Shown here: piece after piece, positions 1 to 9,678 of the stretch | Layout: the number at the start of each line of letters is the position of its first letter | Numbering within the stretch: position 1 is the stretch's first letter | Assembly: GCA_020630675.1 (NCBI GenBank) | Contig: JAHDIR010000008.1 | Span: 17,214-81,213, forward strand | Source of the DNA: Bdellovibrionales bacterium | Lineage (GTDB): Bacteria; Bdellovibrionota; Bdellovibrionia; Bdellovibrionales; UBA1609 | Direction: 5' to 3' | DNA: 64,000 nt | The notes under the pieces: model-generated | Database searches by the model: none | The model's input: the letters and a program-made list of their open reading frames with translations, nothing else | Told to the model about the DNA's origin: nothing | Position numbers and translations under genes: made by a program

Positions 1-2684
1 CTTACTGACTCTTCTGTGGGAGTTGTAATCGCCTCATCATAAGCATTGGTATGCAATGAATTACAGTTATCATTAATAGCTAATAAAGCCTGCAAGGTGG
101 TTCTGATATCGTTAAAATCAATTTCTTGAGCATGTAATGAACGACCACTCGTTTGAATATGATATTTTAACTTTTGTGACCTTTCATTTCCACCATATAA
201 GTCTCGAATGGCAATGGCCCAAATTCGACGTGCGACTCGACCAATCACAGAGTATTCAGGATCAAGGCCATTACTAAAGAAAAATGACAAATTTGGTGCA
301 AAGTCATCAATTTTTAAGCCTCGGTTTAAGTAGTACTCTACATAGGTGAAAGCGTTACTTAAAGTGAGTGCGAGTTGTGTTATTGGATTAGCCCCTGCCT
401 CAGCAATATGGTAACCCGAAATACTAACAGAATAAAAGTTTCTGACCTGTTGAGAAATAAAAAACTTTTGTATATCTCCCATCATTTTCAATGCAAAATC
501 GATAGAAAAAATACAGGTGTTTTGACCTTGGTCTTCTTTGAGAATATCAGCTTGTACGGTACCTCTGACAGAGCTTAGTGTTTTTGCTTTTACTTCGGTT
601 AATTCATCTTCTGTGAGTGAGCGACCCAATTTTTCTTTAGCAAATTCAATTTGCTGATCGATCGCCGTATTCATAAAGAAAGCAAGAATCATTGGCGCCG
701 GCCCATTGATAGTCATACTAACACTAGTTTTAGGATCACATAAATCGAAGCCATCATAGAGGCGTTTCATATCATCAAGACTGGCAATACTTACACCACT
801 TTCTCCCACCTTACCAAAAATATCAGGGCGCAAGTCTGGGTCATGCCCATACAAGGTAACACTATCAAAGGCCGTTGATAAACGCTTTACAGCCGAACCT
901 TTGGATAAAAAATGAAAACGTTTGTTCGTTCTTTCTGGAGGGCCTTCACCAGCAAATTGGCGTATGGGGTCCTCACCTTGACGCTTTAAAGGAAAAACAC
1001 CGGCAGTATAAGGAAATTGTCCAGGTACGTTTTCACTTCTCAAATATTGCCAACGCTCTCCCCAATCAGAAAAGTTCGGGACAACAACTCTGGGAATTGA
1101 GGTGCCAGATAAACTTTTGACTACAAGTTTTTGCTTAACCTCTTTATTTCTGACGGTATAAGAAAAGTCTTGTCCAGAGTACCTTTCTTGTAAATTTTCA
1201 AAATCACTTAAAGCCTTAAGTTCCTCTTCGCTGAAGTTTTCTTTAAGGTTTTTTAACTTTTGGCTGACCTCTTGTTGTGCCGTTTTTGAAAACTCTCCTT
1301 GCCAACGGGAGAAAGCTCCAAGTTGGCTGGCCTTTTCTTTAAGTTCATTGGTTCTAGCTTTATACTTTTTTACAGCATGAGTAATTTCAGCTAAATAATT
1401 TTGTCTTTCAGCAGGAACAACAGTTTGTTTCTTTCGCCCCTTAATATGATCTTTTACATCAGAAGATAATTCCCAATCTTTGTTGTTTTTTGCTAACTCT
1501 TCACTTAGTCCTAGAAAAAGCTGATTCACGCCTTCGTCATTAAAATTTGAAGCTTGAGTCAAAAAAACAGGAGCCGTCGCTTCATGATCAAAAATTTTAC
1601 GGGAGCGATTATATTGTTTTGTCACATCCCTAAGAGCATCTAAAGAACCACGGCGATCAGCCTTGTTAATGGCAACGAAGTCGGCATAGTCAATCATATC
1701 AATTTTTTCTAACTGACTTTGGGCCCCAAATTCAGAAGTCATTACATACATGCTTAAATCGCAGACTTCTAAAATTGCATGACTGGCTTGACCAATGCCA
1801 GAGGTTTCAGCAATGAGTAAATCAAAATCAAGACCTTTACAGTGTTGTAAAACGGGAGATAAAGAAGACGAAATTTCAGACCCAGCCCCTCTTGAAGCCA
1901 AAGACCTCATAAACACACGATCTCTTGCTAAACTGTTCATGCGAATACGATCACCCAGCAAAGACCCGCCAGTTTTTCTTTTCGAAGGGTCTACACAGAC
2001 TATACCAATTTTAATTTTCGGAAAATGATTTAGAAATCTTTGAACTAACTCATCAACCAAACTTGATTTCCCAGCTCCTCCCGTTCCTGTCAGTCCCAGC
2101 ACTAGGGGCTTTTTGTTTGCAGACGGGCTCTCAAACAAAAGCTTTTGATTATTTTCAATTGTAGACAAGTTAAGACCAATTTTACGGTGGTCGATCACTT
2201 CTTGGTTTAACCAAGAAGTGACACTTGGTTGGTAGTCTTTAGACACATCACTAATGTTATAATCACAAGCACGTATGATCATTTCAATCATACCCTCTAA
2301 GCCAAGCTTACGACCATCATCAGGGTGAAATATTTGCGAAATACCATAGGCTTCCAGTTCAGCCTTTTCTTCATAGATGATGACACCACCACCACCGCCA
2401 AAAATTTTCACATAACCAGCTCCAGCTTCATCCAGGAGGTCTTTCATATATTTGAAATACTCCATATGGCCGCCCTGATAAGAGCTGATTGCAATCCCTT
2501 GGGCTCCTTCTTGTAAAGCAGTTTTTACAACCTCTTTGACTGATCGGTTATGACCAAGGTGAATCACCTCGGCGCCCATATCTTGTAAAATTCGACGCAT
2601 AATATTTATACTCGCGTCGTGTCCATCGAACAAAGAGGCGGCGGTAACCACCTTTACAGGGTTTTTCAGCTGATAAGAACTCAT
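1..2684 (-). CDS. icmF: Fused acyl-CoA mutase IcmF (isobutyryl-CoA mutase), 3' end outside window
   Basis: Adenosylcobalamin-dependent carbon-skeleton mutase that interconverts isobutyryl-CoA and n-butyryl-CoA, fused to its own G-protein chaperone. Translation from the ATG at 2684 gives 894 residues before the window edge; the family is about 1090, so the C-terminus is missing. Order of domains: B12-binding (residues 1-140, with the DGHDAS loop carrying axial His22), MeaB-like GTPase (Walker [10 protein letters not shown] near 200-208, then [16 protein letters not shown] and NKAD), and the mutase barrel, which includes FPYTAGVFP and ends near [10 protein letters not shown]. The AGVFP form at the active site is typical of IcmF rather than methylmalonyl-CoA mutase. 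It starts 15 nt after the enoyl-CoA hydratase gene with an AAGG ribosome site, so it is the last visible gene of an hbd-ech-icmF operon. Family call is firm; the substrate is inferred from the family and neighbours. Confidence 0.93.
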   Translation of the reverse strand, partial: MSSYQLKNPVKVVTAASLFDGHDASINIMRRILQDMGAEVIHLGHNRSVKEVVKTALQEGAQGIAISSYQGGHMEYFKYMKDLLDEAGAGYVKIFGGGGGVIIYEEKAELEAYGISQIFHPDDGRKLGLEGMIEMIIRACDYNISDVSKDYQPSVTSWLNQEVIDHRKIGLNLSTIENNQKLLFESPSANKKPLVLGLTGTGGAGKSSLVDELVQRFLNHFPKIKIGIVCVDPSKRKTGGSLLGDRIRMNSLARDRVFMRSLASRGAGSEISSSLSPVLQHCKGLDFDLLIAETSGIGQASHAILEVCDLSMYVMTSEFGAQSQLEKIDMIDYADFVAINKADRRGSLDALRDVTKQYNRSRKIFDHEATAPVFLTQASNFNDEGVNQLFLGLSEELAKNNKDWELSSDVKDHIKGRKKQTVVPAERQNYLAEITHAVKKYKARTNELKEKASQLGAFSRWQGEFSKTAQQEVSQKLKNLKENFSEEELKALSDFENLQERYSGQDFSYTVRNKEVKQKLVVKSLSGTSIPRVVVPNFSDWGERWQYLRSENVPGQFPYTAGVFPLKRQGEDPIRQFAGEGPPERTNKRFHFLSKGSAVKRLSTAFDSVTLYGHDPDLRPDIFGKVGESGVSIASLDDMKRLYDGFDLCDPKTSVSMTINGPAPMILAFFMNTAIDQQIEFAKEKLGRSLTEDELTEVKAKTLSSVRGTVQADILKEDQGQNTCIFSIDFALKMMGDIQKFFISQQVRNFYSVSISGYHIAEAGANPITQLALTLSNAFTYVEYYLNRGLKIDDFAPNLSFFFSNGLDPEYSVIGRVARRIWAIAIRDLYGGNERSQKLKYHIQTSGRSLHAQEIDFNDIRTTLQALLAINDNCNSLHTNAYDEAITTPTEESV

Positions 2685-2699
2685 AACTTGCCTTTTTTG

Positions 2700-3482
2700 T
2701 TAATAACTAAATTTTGCTTTTCTTTTTTCCAAGAAAGCGTTGATTCCTTCTGTTTTATCACTGTAAGTAAAAACTTTGCCAAAATGAAAAGCCTCAACAT
2801 CAGTAGCCTCTTTTAATGGTAAGTGAATACCCTCTTCCATAGATTGCAAAGCATGGGCAATTCCATGGCGAGACAATCGAGCCATCTTTTCAGCTATTTT
2901 TTGGGAGACAGCTAACAACTCTTCTAGAGGTACCACTTCAGTGACTAAACCCCACTCATAAGCTTTTTGAGCACCAATCATTTCACCAGAAAAAACCATT
3001 CGCTTGGCTTTTTGTAAACCTATTAACCGGGGAAGTCTTTGTGTTCCACCGTAACCTGGAATCAAACCCAAAGTGACTTCTGGTAAACCAAACTTAGCCG
3101 TTTCACTGGCAATGATAAAACTACAAGACATAGCCAATTCAAAACCACCGCCCAAAGCAAAACCATTAACAGCCGCTACAACTGGCTTTCCTAAAGACTC
3201 AATACTGGCAAAAATGGATTGGCCAAATTTTGACATTTCCTCGGCCTGTTTTTGAGTATGATTTTGCATTTCTTTTATATCTGCACCAGCAACAAAAGAC
3301 TTATCTCCTGCTCCTGTTAAAACTACGGCCCCAACACGAGCATCACTTCTTAAATCATTTAAAACAGATTTCAGCTCGGATAAAACTTTTTGATTTAAAG
3401 CATTTAAAGCTTTTTCACGAGATAAAGTGACCGTGGCCACACCCTTTTCATTCACTTCAGACAATACAAATTCATGACTCAT
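2700..3482 (-). CDS. Enoyl-CoA hydratase / crotonase
   Basis: Crotonase-superfamily enzyme, 260 residues, the usual length for short-chain enoyl-CoA hydratases. It should hydrate crotonyl-CoA-type trans-2-enoyl-CoAs to 3-hydroxyacyl-CoAs in the cytosol. The oxyanion-hole segment [11 protein letters not shown] is at residues 62-72. Both catalytic glutamates are present: Glu115 in GGGFELA and Glu135 in FGLPEVTLG. The start overlaps the end of the upstream hydroxybutyryl-CoA dehydrogenase gene by 11 nt, indicating translational coupling; the product of this enzyme is the substrate side of that dehydrogenase. The crotonase fold also hosts isomerases and other activities, but the paired glutamates and the partners favour hydratase. 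Confidence 0.93.
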   Translation of the reverse strand: MSHEFVLSEVNEKGVATVTLSREKALNALNQKVLSELKSVLNDLRSDARVGAVVLTGAGDKSFVAGADIKEMQNHTQKQAEEMSKFGQSIFASIESLGKPVVAAVNGFALGGGFELAMSCSFIIASETAKFGLPEVTLGLIPGYGGTQRLPRLIGLQKAKRMVFSGEMIGAQKAYEWGLVTEVVPLEELLAVSQKIAEKMARLSRHGIAHALQSMEEGIHLPLKEATDVEAFHFGKVFTYSDKTEGINAFLEKRKAKFSY

Positions 3483-4323
3483 AATTATAAAACCCTCGTC
3501 CTGATTTTCGACCTAACCAACCAGCCTCAACATATTTAACCAATAGCGGACAAGGCCTGTACTTAGTGTCTCCTAAACCTTCATGCAAAACTTCCATGAT
3601 AGCTAAACAAGTGTCCAAGCCAATAAAGTCAGCTAAAGTCAATGGGCCCATAGGCTGATTGGTTCCCAGCTTCATAGCGGCATCAATGTCTTCGACACTG
3701 CCAATCCCTTCATGCAAAGTATATATGGCTTCATTTATCATAGGCATTAAGATACGGTTAACAACAAAGCCGGGCATATCATTGGCTTCAACAAAGACTT
3801 TTCCCAAGTGCTCAGCAAAAGACTTTGTTTTAGCAAATACTTCAGAACTTGTTTGTAAACCTTTAATACCCTCTACTAATTTCATTAGAGGAACAGGGTT
3901 CATAAAGTGCATACCACAAACCTGCTCAGGGCGCCCTGTACTAGCTGCGATTTTAGTAATTGAAATGGAAGATGTATTCGAACATAAAATAGCCTCTTTT
4001 TTACAAATTTTGTCTAGGGACGAGAAAATTTTAAGTTTGAGGTCTACATTTTCTGTTGCAGCCTCAACAACGAAATCACAATCAGCTAAGTCCTTCATAT
4101 CTGTACTACAAGAAATTTTTGATAATAGACTCTCTTTATCGGCGTTAGATATTTTTTCTTTTTTAATTAAACGATCACAACTTTTAGAAATCGTGGCCAA
4201 AGCTTTTTCAAGGGCTTCAGAAGAAACATCAGCAAGAACAACTTGAATGTTTTTTCCCGCCACAACTTGTGCAATACCATTCCCCATTTGTCCGGCTCCG
4301 ACAATACCCACTTTTTCAAACAT
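3472..4323 (-). CDS. hbd: 3-hydroxybutyryl-CoA dehydrogenase
   Basis: NAD(P)-dependent 3-hydroxyacyl-CoA dehydrogenase of the single-domain Hbd/PaaH type, 283 residues (clostridial Hbd is about 282). The Rossmann loop [11 protein letters not shown] is at residues 9-19, and the catalytic His139 lies in [11 protein letters not shown]; the C-terminal dimerisation domain keeps the [12 protein letters not shown] signature. It interconverts acetoacetyl-CoA and 3-hydroxybutyryl-CoA. It is the first gene of the operon with enoyl-CoA hydratase and icmF, preceded by a good AAGGAG site. The 204-nt gap upstream should hold the operon promoter, though I cannot pick out convincing -35/-10 boxes or an operator. 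Confidence 0.94.
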   Translation of the reverse strand: MFEKVGIVGAGQMGNGIAQVVAGKNIQVVLADVSSEALEKALATISKSCDRLIKKEKISNADKESLLSKISCSTDMKDLADCDFVVEAATENVDLKLKIFSSLDKICKKEAILCSNTSSISITKIAASTGRPEQVCGMHFMNPVPLMKLVEGIKGLQTSSEVFAKTKSFAEHLGKVFVEANDMPGFVVNRILMPMINEAIYTLHEGIGSVEDIDAAMKLGTNQPMGPLTLADFIGLDTCLAIMEVLHEGLGDTKYRPCPLLVKYVEAGWLGRKSGRGFYNYES

Positions 4324-4527
4324 GAGATCTCCTTATTTTAAATTTTTAAATCCTGAAATTGGGTGGGATTTAATCACGGCCAACTAATTTTGTCCATGTA
4401 AAGGCCAACTGTAAGAAGTGAAGAGGTTAAAAAGGAACAAATTGGAACAATGCACACAAGACAATGGCTCGAACTGCGAAAAATTTGACTTGAAATTAAA
4501 TAAAATTTAAGAAAAATGAAAAACTAA

Positions 4528-5556
4528 TCACTTTAAAAATTCTGGCTGTAATCTCCAAACCAAAGAGTAGCGATCGTTAGGAACTTCATCACCTTCATCG
4601 ATGACCTTGGTCGCATATAAAAATAATCGGCTATTCTTATGCTTGTCTCGCAAAGATAGTCCAAGAGTAAACTCACGAAGGGCGTTTAAACTGATATCTC
4701 GATTAGGGTCAAGATAATCAGCACGAGCCAGTATATCTAACCGACCAGATGTTTTATATATTATATCAGCATGCCAAGAGTTCCATTTCTTAATAACTTC
4801 ATTTTGTTCAACTTGCCCAAGAAAATACTCCAAGGACAGATCTAAATGTTGCGAAACAGCTTTCACTGAAATCGCTCCAGAACGACTCTTTAATGTATGA
4901 TTCAAATTGAATAATTCAAAGTTATCTGCCAAAGTCGGATTAATGGACTCTACTTTGACATCTCCCGTTTGCCCGGAAATGCCAAATTCAAAGTTTTTAC
5001 TCACCCATCCCCAGTAAGAGCTATAAAAGATTCGGCCATCTGGGTTTTCAGCTCTTCCCTCACCGTTATGAATCATAAGCCGAGTATAGAAGTTATTATT
5101 TTCAATAGCATAAGCAATCCCAAAGTCTCGCAAACCGATGAGTCGCTGACGAAAAACCATTCCTCGGTAAAAATCACGTAAGCCTTCTTTCACTCTTCCT
5201 TCTAGAGAGAACTCAATGGGGATTAGTCCCATTTCAATTTCACCAAAGGCCCCTCTGTAGCTTGCTTTTGCTTCGATCAAACCAAACTGATCCTCTCCGT
5301 CTTTGGCAAAATAAATGGTTCGATTAAGTAAGGTTAACGGGCCCAAGCCAAAAGTGACAGACGTATTTTTTTCCTTTTCCCACTTAACCGAAAGTACACT
5401 TCCATCCAAAGAAAACCGACTTAACTTAGGGTCGGTGTATTCATAAGAGGCATTAAGTACTAACTCTTCAAAAGAAAATTCGCCTAAAATTTCAGCGAAA
5501 GAACTCCAAGGACAAAAGAAAAACAGAATAACAAACAAAAAAACTTTCAACTGCAT
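4528..5556 (-). CDS. Predicted outer-membrane beta-barrel protein (porin-like)
   Basis: A 342-residue exported protein that I cannot place in a named family. The N-terminus is a classical signal peptide (Lys4, a long hydrophobic run, cleavage likely after SSFA near residue 21). The mature part shows the alternating hydrophobic/polar pattern of beta-strands with many aromatic residues (for example FNLNHTLKSRSGAISVKAVS and LDLSLEYFLGQV), and no helical membrane segments. This fits an outer-membrane barrel, perhaps a porin-like channel. The final residues are PEFLK, so the protein lacks the terminal aromatic residue usual in porins, which lowers confidence. It is a single gene upstream of the hbd operon and divergent from the 5718 gene. 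Confidence 0.6.
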   Translation of the reverse strand: MQLKVFLFVILFFFCPWSSFAEILGEFSFEELVLNASYEYTDPKLSRFSLDGSVLSVKWEKEKNTSVTFGLGPLTLLNRTIYFAKDGEDQFGLIEAKASYRGAFGEIEMGLIPIEFSLEGRVKEGLRDFYRGMVFRQRLIGLRDFGIAYAIENNNFYTRLMIHNGEGRAENPDGRIFYSSYWGWVSKNFEFGISGQTGDVKVESINPTLADNFELFNLNHTLKSRSGAISVKAVSQHLDLSLEYFLGQVEQNEVIKKWNSWHADIIYKTSGRLDILARADYLDPNRDISLNALREFTLGLSLRDKHKNSRLFLYATKVIDEGDEVPNDRYSLVWRLQPEFLK

Positions 5557-5717
5557 AACTTATTTATTTTAACTTGAATTGGCAGCAGAAATAATACAAC
5601 TTCTCGGTTTTGGACCAAAGTCAAGGCTAAATTTAATATTACTAAGAATGTAAAACGATCTCCCACTTTTTTAGGCAAAGAATTGCAGTCTTAAAAAAAA
5701 ATTATAAGATAATAACC

Positions 5718-6815
5718 ATGGAACCTACTTTTGATAAAAATATTTTTCAGGCCCTCATTGGTGGGCGCCCACCGATGGATCTTCCTCTATCATTAATTAA
5801 AAATCAGGAAGATGCTTTAAGCTTTTTAAAGGGTTATGGCTATGATCTCACAAAACCAAAAGATGAAAAAAAACTGTGGGACTATTACGCAAGAGCTGTT
5901 TCCTACATTAAAAGTTATTTATTGGAAGACCAAGAAGAAAACATCCCTCGTTGCTTAGCTGACCCAGCTCAGTTACAGTCTTTACAGCATCTTTTGGTTC
6001 ATGCCAGTAGCCAACTAGAAACAGACAAACATATTCAAAATTGGGCCTGCGCAATTTTAAAAGTGATTCATGTTCTTGTTCACCTTGACAATGATCTCTT
6101 TGCCCAATTTTCTACGAAAATTCAAAATCAAATCTTAAAGCCCTTTCGCCAACATATTTTTGAGGACAAAATTCAAGGCGGGCATATTTTGGGCGGAGGC
6201 AACAACCAAGAGAAAATTCATTTACATAAGTTTTCTAAAAAAAATTTTAAACGTTCCGATTCCTCGGTCACAAAGCTATTGGCTAAACCAGAGCAAGTCG
6301 CATTTACTATTCTTGATAAAATTGGTGTCCGCTTTGTCACAAAAAGTGTTTATGATAGTTTTCGTGTGATGAAGTATTTGGTGAACCATAATGTTATTGG
6401 TATTTTTCACATTATACATAGCGAATCTAATAACAGCTTATATCCTATTCAATTATTTATAGACACGCTCAGTGAAGCCCAGGGTAAAAATTTAAGTCAC
6501 GAAGAGATTGAATCTCACTTACAATCCAAACTTCAACAAACCATGAATAAAGAAGATTTACTGGTCAAACCCAATGAATTTACTGGCAGAGATTATAAAT
6601 TTATTAAGTTTATTTGCAGAAAACTCATCAAGCTTGAGTTTAATGAAAATGATAAGTTTAATTTCTTTTACCCCTTTGAAGTTCAGATTGTTGACTACAA
6701 CACTTATATAAAAAACTTATCTGGGCCTTCATCTCATGAAGAGTACAAAATGCGACAAAAAGCAAAAGCCAAGCAAAGAATCCTAGGCTTTATGCAAAAT
6801 GAGAACAACTTATGA
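5718..6815 (+). CDS. RelA/SpoT-like protein of unknown function
   Basis: Cytosolic protein of 365 residues without signal peptide or membrane segment. The central part reads like a RelA/SpoT-type nucleotidyltransferase core: KPEQVAFTILDKIGVRFVTK at about residues 190-210, followed by a helix (VYDSFRVMKYL) and later a strand carrying PFEVQIVD, which resembles the E-x-Q motif of (p)ppGpp synthetases. I recall a family of similar proteins in myxobacteria and Bdellovibrio-like bacteria (TIGR04552-type, from memory), none with an assigned reaction. The resemblance is by eye and short, so the nucleotidyltransferase assignment is an inference. The gene overlaps plsC by the 4-nt ATGA, so the two are co-translated; a link with membrane-lipid synthesis is possible. 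Confidence 0.7.
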   Translation: MEPTFDKNIFQALIGGRPPMDLPLSLIKNQEDALSFLKGYGYDLTKPKDEKKLWDYYARAVSYIKSYLLEDQEENIPRCLADPAQLQSLQHLLVHASSQLETDKHIQNWACAILKVIHVLVHLDNDLFAQFSTKIQNQILKPFRQHIFEDKIQGGHILGGGNNQEKIHLHKFSKKNFKRSDSSVTKLLAKPEQVAFTILDKIGVRFVTKSVYDSFRVMKYLVNHNVIGIFHIIHSESNNSLYPIQLFIDTLSEAQGKNLSHEEIESHLQSKLQQTMNKEDLLVKPNEFTGRDYKFIKFICRKLIKLEFNENDKFNFFYPFEVQIVDYNTYIKNLSGPSSHEEYKMRQKAKAKQRILGFMQNENNL

Positions 6816-7564
6816 TTTTACTTTCTTATCTACGCTCTCTTATTTTTATTTTTATTATCCCTATCTCAGTGGTGGTATGGGGACTTATAACTATTATAAC
6901 TTGTTCCCTTATTAAAAACAAAAAACTCCCCACCTTTTTTACGACTCGCTGGAGCCTGTTTGTTCTTTGGCTAGCAGGAGTAGAAGTTATTTTAGAAGGT
7001 CGTGAAAACCTACCTACAGAATCTAGCCTTTATACCTTTAACCACACCAGCCATATTGATATACCTGTTGTTAATGGCAACCTTCTTAATCATGTACGCT
7101 TTGGCGCAAAAAGTGAACTTTATAAAATTCCTGTTTTTGGCTCTAGCCTGAAGGCCGTTGGCTCAATACGTGTTTTTCGTGGTGACCGCGAGAAAGTCAT
7201 TAAAGAGTACGCTAAATCCTTAAAAGTTGTTAAAGAAGATGGAATAAGTATTGCTTTAGCCGCTGAGGGCACAAGAAACCCTAACCCTCCAGCTCTCGGC
7301 GACTTTAAATCTGGTCCCTTTATCTTAGCAATTCAAGGCCAAATGCCTGTCGTTCCTGTCGTTCTTTATGATGTTCACAAAGTACTGCCTAAGCATAAAA
7401 TTTTTATGCCCCATTGGAAATCTGGTCAAAAAAAAGTTCGTATGCATATTTTAAAGCCCATTCCAACCAAAGGCCTTAACTTCGACAACAGGCATGAACT
7501 AAAAAAGAAAGTAAAAAAAGCCATGCAGGAAGACATGGCACTTAGGGGAATAAAAAACACTTAA
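6812..7564 (+). CDS. plsC: 1-acyl-sn-glycerol-3-phosphate acyltransferase (PlsC family)
   Basis: Lysophosphatidate acyltransferase family, 250 residues, normal length for PlsC. It adds the second acyl chain to make phosphatidic acid on the inner face of the cytoplasmic membrane. The N-terminal membrane segment covers about residues 6-31. The catalytic NHxSxxD motif is NHTSHID at residues 77-83 (His78, Asp83), and the glycerophosphate-binding EGTRN motif follows in AAEGTRNPN. It overlaps the upstream RelA/SpoT-like gene by ATGA. A member acting on another acyl acceptor cannot be excluded from sequence alone. Confidence 0.93.
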   Translation: MILLSYLRSLIFIFIIPISVVVWGLITIITCSLIKNKKLPTFFTTRWSLFVLWLAGVEVILEGRENLPTESSLYTFNHTSHIDIPVVNGNLLNHVRFGAKSELYKIPVFGSSLKAVGSIRVFRGDREKVIKEYAKSLKVVKEDGISIALAAEGTRNPNPPALGDFKSGPFILAIQGQMPVVPVVLYDVHKVLPKHKIFMPHWKSGQKKVRMHILKPIPTKGLNFDNRHELKKKVKKAMQEDMALRGIKNT

Positions 7565-7588
7565 TTTAATTTTTAAACTTACGAACCT

Positions 7589-7612
7589 ATGGGAGTGCCC
7601 CATTTATTTATT
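7589..7612 (+). terminator. Weak possible terminator after plsC
   Basis: A 5-bp stem (ATGGG / CCCAT, 7589-7603) with a 5-nt loop is followed by TTATTTATT. It lies 24 nt after plsC in the gap before a convergent gene. The stem is short, so this is only a candidate. Confidence 0.3.
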
Positions 7613-7641
7613 GAGAACCCTATAAAAAATCCAGATAAAAA

Positions 7642-8448
7642 TTAATTAGAAATTTTAAAAAAATCTTTCATTGGAATATAAAAAATTCCTAAAACTGACT
7701 TACGATAGTAAAAATTTTCGTAATACGCGACCCCTTCAAACATATTCTTATTTCTGGAAAAACTCCCTTCTAGAGTGATAGAGTGAGACATCATTTCTCT
7801 TGCTGTTTGTCGATTGGCAACCTCAGGACGAAAATCTTCTGGAGCAGAACTCTGCTCATAAACAAACTTGAGGTATACACTTTTGTTTCTGATGTAAGAA
7901 TCAATGAGCCGAAAACCAGGGCCTGAAGATGAAGGCACATCAATAGCTGAATAATCACCATTACGGTCATTCGCTGCCCGGTCCCCTTTAATAGAAATTT
8001 GAAAGTTTTCAATTTGCTCAAGAGCTTGGTCACTATAACTTTGGTTTAAACTAATACTTTGACCACTGGCTAATTGCATCTTTCCACGAAAACGAATACC
8101 CGTCCCCTCTCTTTGGGTGATATCTTGATAGTTAGAACTAACGGTACCTAAAGCTAACTCTGGATATTTGTCCCCGTAAGGATCAACCATAAAAGCCTCA
8201 GCGTAAGCTTTTATGTTAGCATTAAAAATACGCAAATTTGTGCTTTGACCATTGTAGTCTCCTGCAATATGGCCTGTTGCTGTGGTTTTATCAAAAACAG
8301 AATTATCAATGGATTCGTCTGTGCTACCAGCGCCAGTTCCTCTTCTTATATTGGCTTTTCTTGACCCCTTATCACTCTGACAAGCTGTCACCAGCTGCAA
8401 CACTAAAAAACAACACAAAACTTGAATTATAACCCTCATTGTTTTCAT
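7642..8448 (-). CDS. Predicted lipoprotein, function unknown
   Basis: Exported lipoprotein of 268 residues. I set the start at the ATG at 8448 because GGAGG lies 8 nt before it; an in-frame ATG two codons earlier is too close to that site. The signal peptide ends in the lipobox VTAC with Cys23 as the lipidated residue. The mature protein begins with a polar linker (SDKGSRKANIRRGTGAG) and continues with mixed beta-rich sequence, including FRGKMQLASGQSISLNQSYS. No family recognised. The +2 residue is Gln, so the outer membrane is the likely destination. It is transcribed alone, 127 nt downstream of the hydrolase gene. Confidence 0.75.
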   Translation of the reverse strand: MKTMRVIIQVLCCFLVLQLVTACQSDKGSRKANIRRGTGAGSTDESIDNSVFDKTTATGHIAGDYNGQSTNLRIFNANIKAYAEAFMVDPYGDKYPELALGTVSSNYQDITQREGTGIRFRGKMQLASGQSISLNQSYSDQALEQIENFQISIKGDRAANDRNGDYSAIDVPSSSGPGFRLIDSYIRNKSVYLKFVYEQSSAPEDFRPEVANRQTAREMMSHSITLEGSFSRNKNMFEGVAYYENFYYRKSVLGIFYIPMKDFFKISN

Positions 8449-8548
8449 TCCCATTTCCTCCAGTTATCTTAAGGTATCGCAAGAAAAATACCAACAATTA
8501 CACCTTATTTCAGAGACTTAGGGCTTTGGCGTCTGTTCATTTATTGAC

Positions 8549-8566
8549 GGTGACATATTTTGCAAT
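8549..8566. repeat. 18-nt motif shared with 14316-14333
   Basis: GGTGACATATTTTGCAAT here matches GGTCACATATTTTGCAAT at 14316-14333 with one mismatch. This copy lies in the gap upstream of the lipoprotein gene that starts at 8448, in reverse orientation relative to that gene. It may be a regulatory site or chance. Confidence 0.35.
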
Positions 8567-8574
8567 AAGACTGA

Positions 8575-9537
8575 TTACTCTGTAGTCGCCAAAAAAGACT
8601 TTATTTTAGCAAAAAGATCTTTGCGGATGCTTTCATTTTCAATCAAGAGCTGGTGCTTACCTTTGGGGTAATGAATAGATTGACAGTCTGGCAAGTCAGA
8701 ACAAAATTTTTGAGCCGCTTTAGAACTGACAATATAATCTTTACCGGCTGTAAAAAACTGACTGGGCACCACTAACTGAGATTTGTCCCATTGATTTATT
8801 TTTTCAATGGATAATAAGGATTGCAAAAGCCACCCTGCAGTCACACCCGTGCTAAGCTGCTTGGGGTATTTTTGCTTAAAATACTTTTGATAGTTCTCAA
8901 AGTTTTCGGTAGCACTGGTGAAGAAAAAAGCCTTTGGAGATTGGTCACTTTGAAAAGGAGCCCAATCAAATGGCTTATAAAAAGTTTTTAAAAAAAAGCG
9001 AGCTACACTCTTTGGAATGAAACCTGTTTTGATATCAATCATTGGTGCTATAGCCACAAACTTATCAATAAGCTGAGACTGTGAAGCTATTTGCCTAAGA
9101 ATAATATGGCTTCCCATAGAGTGACTTAGAATATGAATTTTTTCGTACTTAGGACGTAAATGAGCTAAAAAAGGTTTTAAAGTTTGGTCATAGGTTTTAA
9201 AACTATCAATATGTATTTTTTTTGAATTGATTTGGGGTAAAATAGGAGCTGACTTGCCTTGCCCCAAATGATCCCAATAATAGAGATCATAGTTTGCTTT
9301 GAAAAAATCTATTATTTGCCAATACTTTATCACAGGTTCAGCCACCCCAGATACTACAACCAAAGCTTTTTTAGATTGATTTTTTAATGAATAAAAGTGG
9401 TTTTTATAATCACCAGTTTGCTGATAGTTAGAGCTCAAGCCAGCAATCACTTCGCTGGCCCTTTGAGAATATTCCTGATAAGAAGCTTTTGCCAAACAAG
9501 CATTAAACACTAAAAACAACAAGCATAATCGACTCAT
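8575..9537 (-). CDS. Secreted alpha/beta hydrolase, lysophospholipase-like
   Basis: Alpha/beta-hydrolase of 320 residues related by pattern to PldB-type lysophospholipases and monoacylglycerol lipases. The nucleophile elbow is HSMGS with Ser140; the likely acid is the Asp of AGKDYIVS and the base the His of KGKHQLL near the C-terminus. The WDHLGQGKS segment (residues 89-96) matches the conserved WDHRGQGxS of PldB relatives. An N-terminal signal peptide ends at AKA (cleavage near residue 18), so it acts in the periplasm or outside. The FNAC segment is a poor lipobox, so I prefer signal peptidase I. Substrate is inferred. Confidence 0.8.
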   Translation of the reverse strand: MSRLCLLFLVFNACLAKASYQEYSQRASEVIAGLSSNYQQTGDYKNHFYSLKNQSKKALVVVSGVAEPVIKYWQIIDFFKANYDLYYWDHLGQGKSAPILPQINSKKIHIDSFKTYDQTLKPFLAHLRPKYEKIHILSHSMGSHIILRQIASQSQLIDKFVAIAPMIDIKTGFIPKSVARFFLKTFYKPFDWAPFQSDQSPKAFFFTSATENFENYQKYFKQKYPKQLSTGVTAGWLLQSLLSIEKINQWDKSQLVVPSQFFTAGKDYIVSSKAAQKFCSDLPDCQSIHYPKGKHQLLIENESIRKDLFAKIKSFLATTE

Positions 9538-9678
9538 AGGTCCTTTCTAACACTCCCGTAACGGTCAGTCAAAAACTCGTCATTACTCAAAGCTTAGCTA
9601 TGAAGCCCTTGATTTCTGCCCCGACAAGAACTAGCTTCTGCCTATAAATAAGATCACAAAAATATAGGATAAATAATT

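Noticed and set aside
4436..4460. Direct repeat GGAACAA upstream of hbd
   Set aside because: Two 7-mers only, with no symmetry or match to an operator I know.
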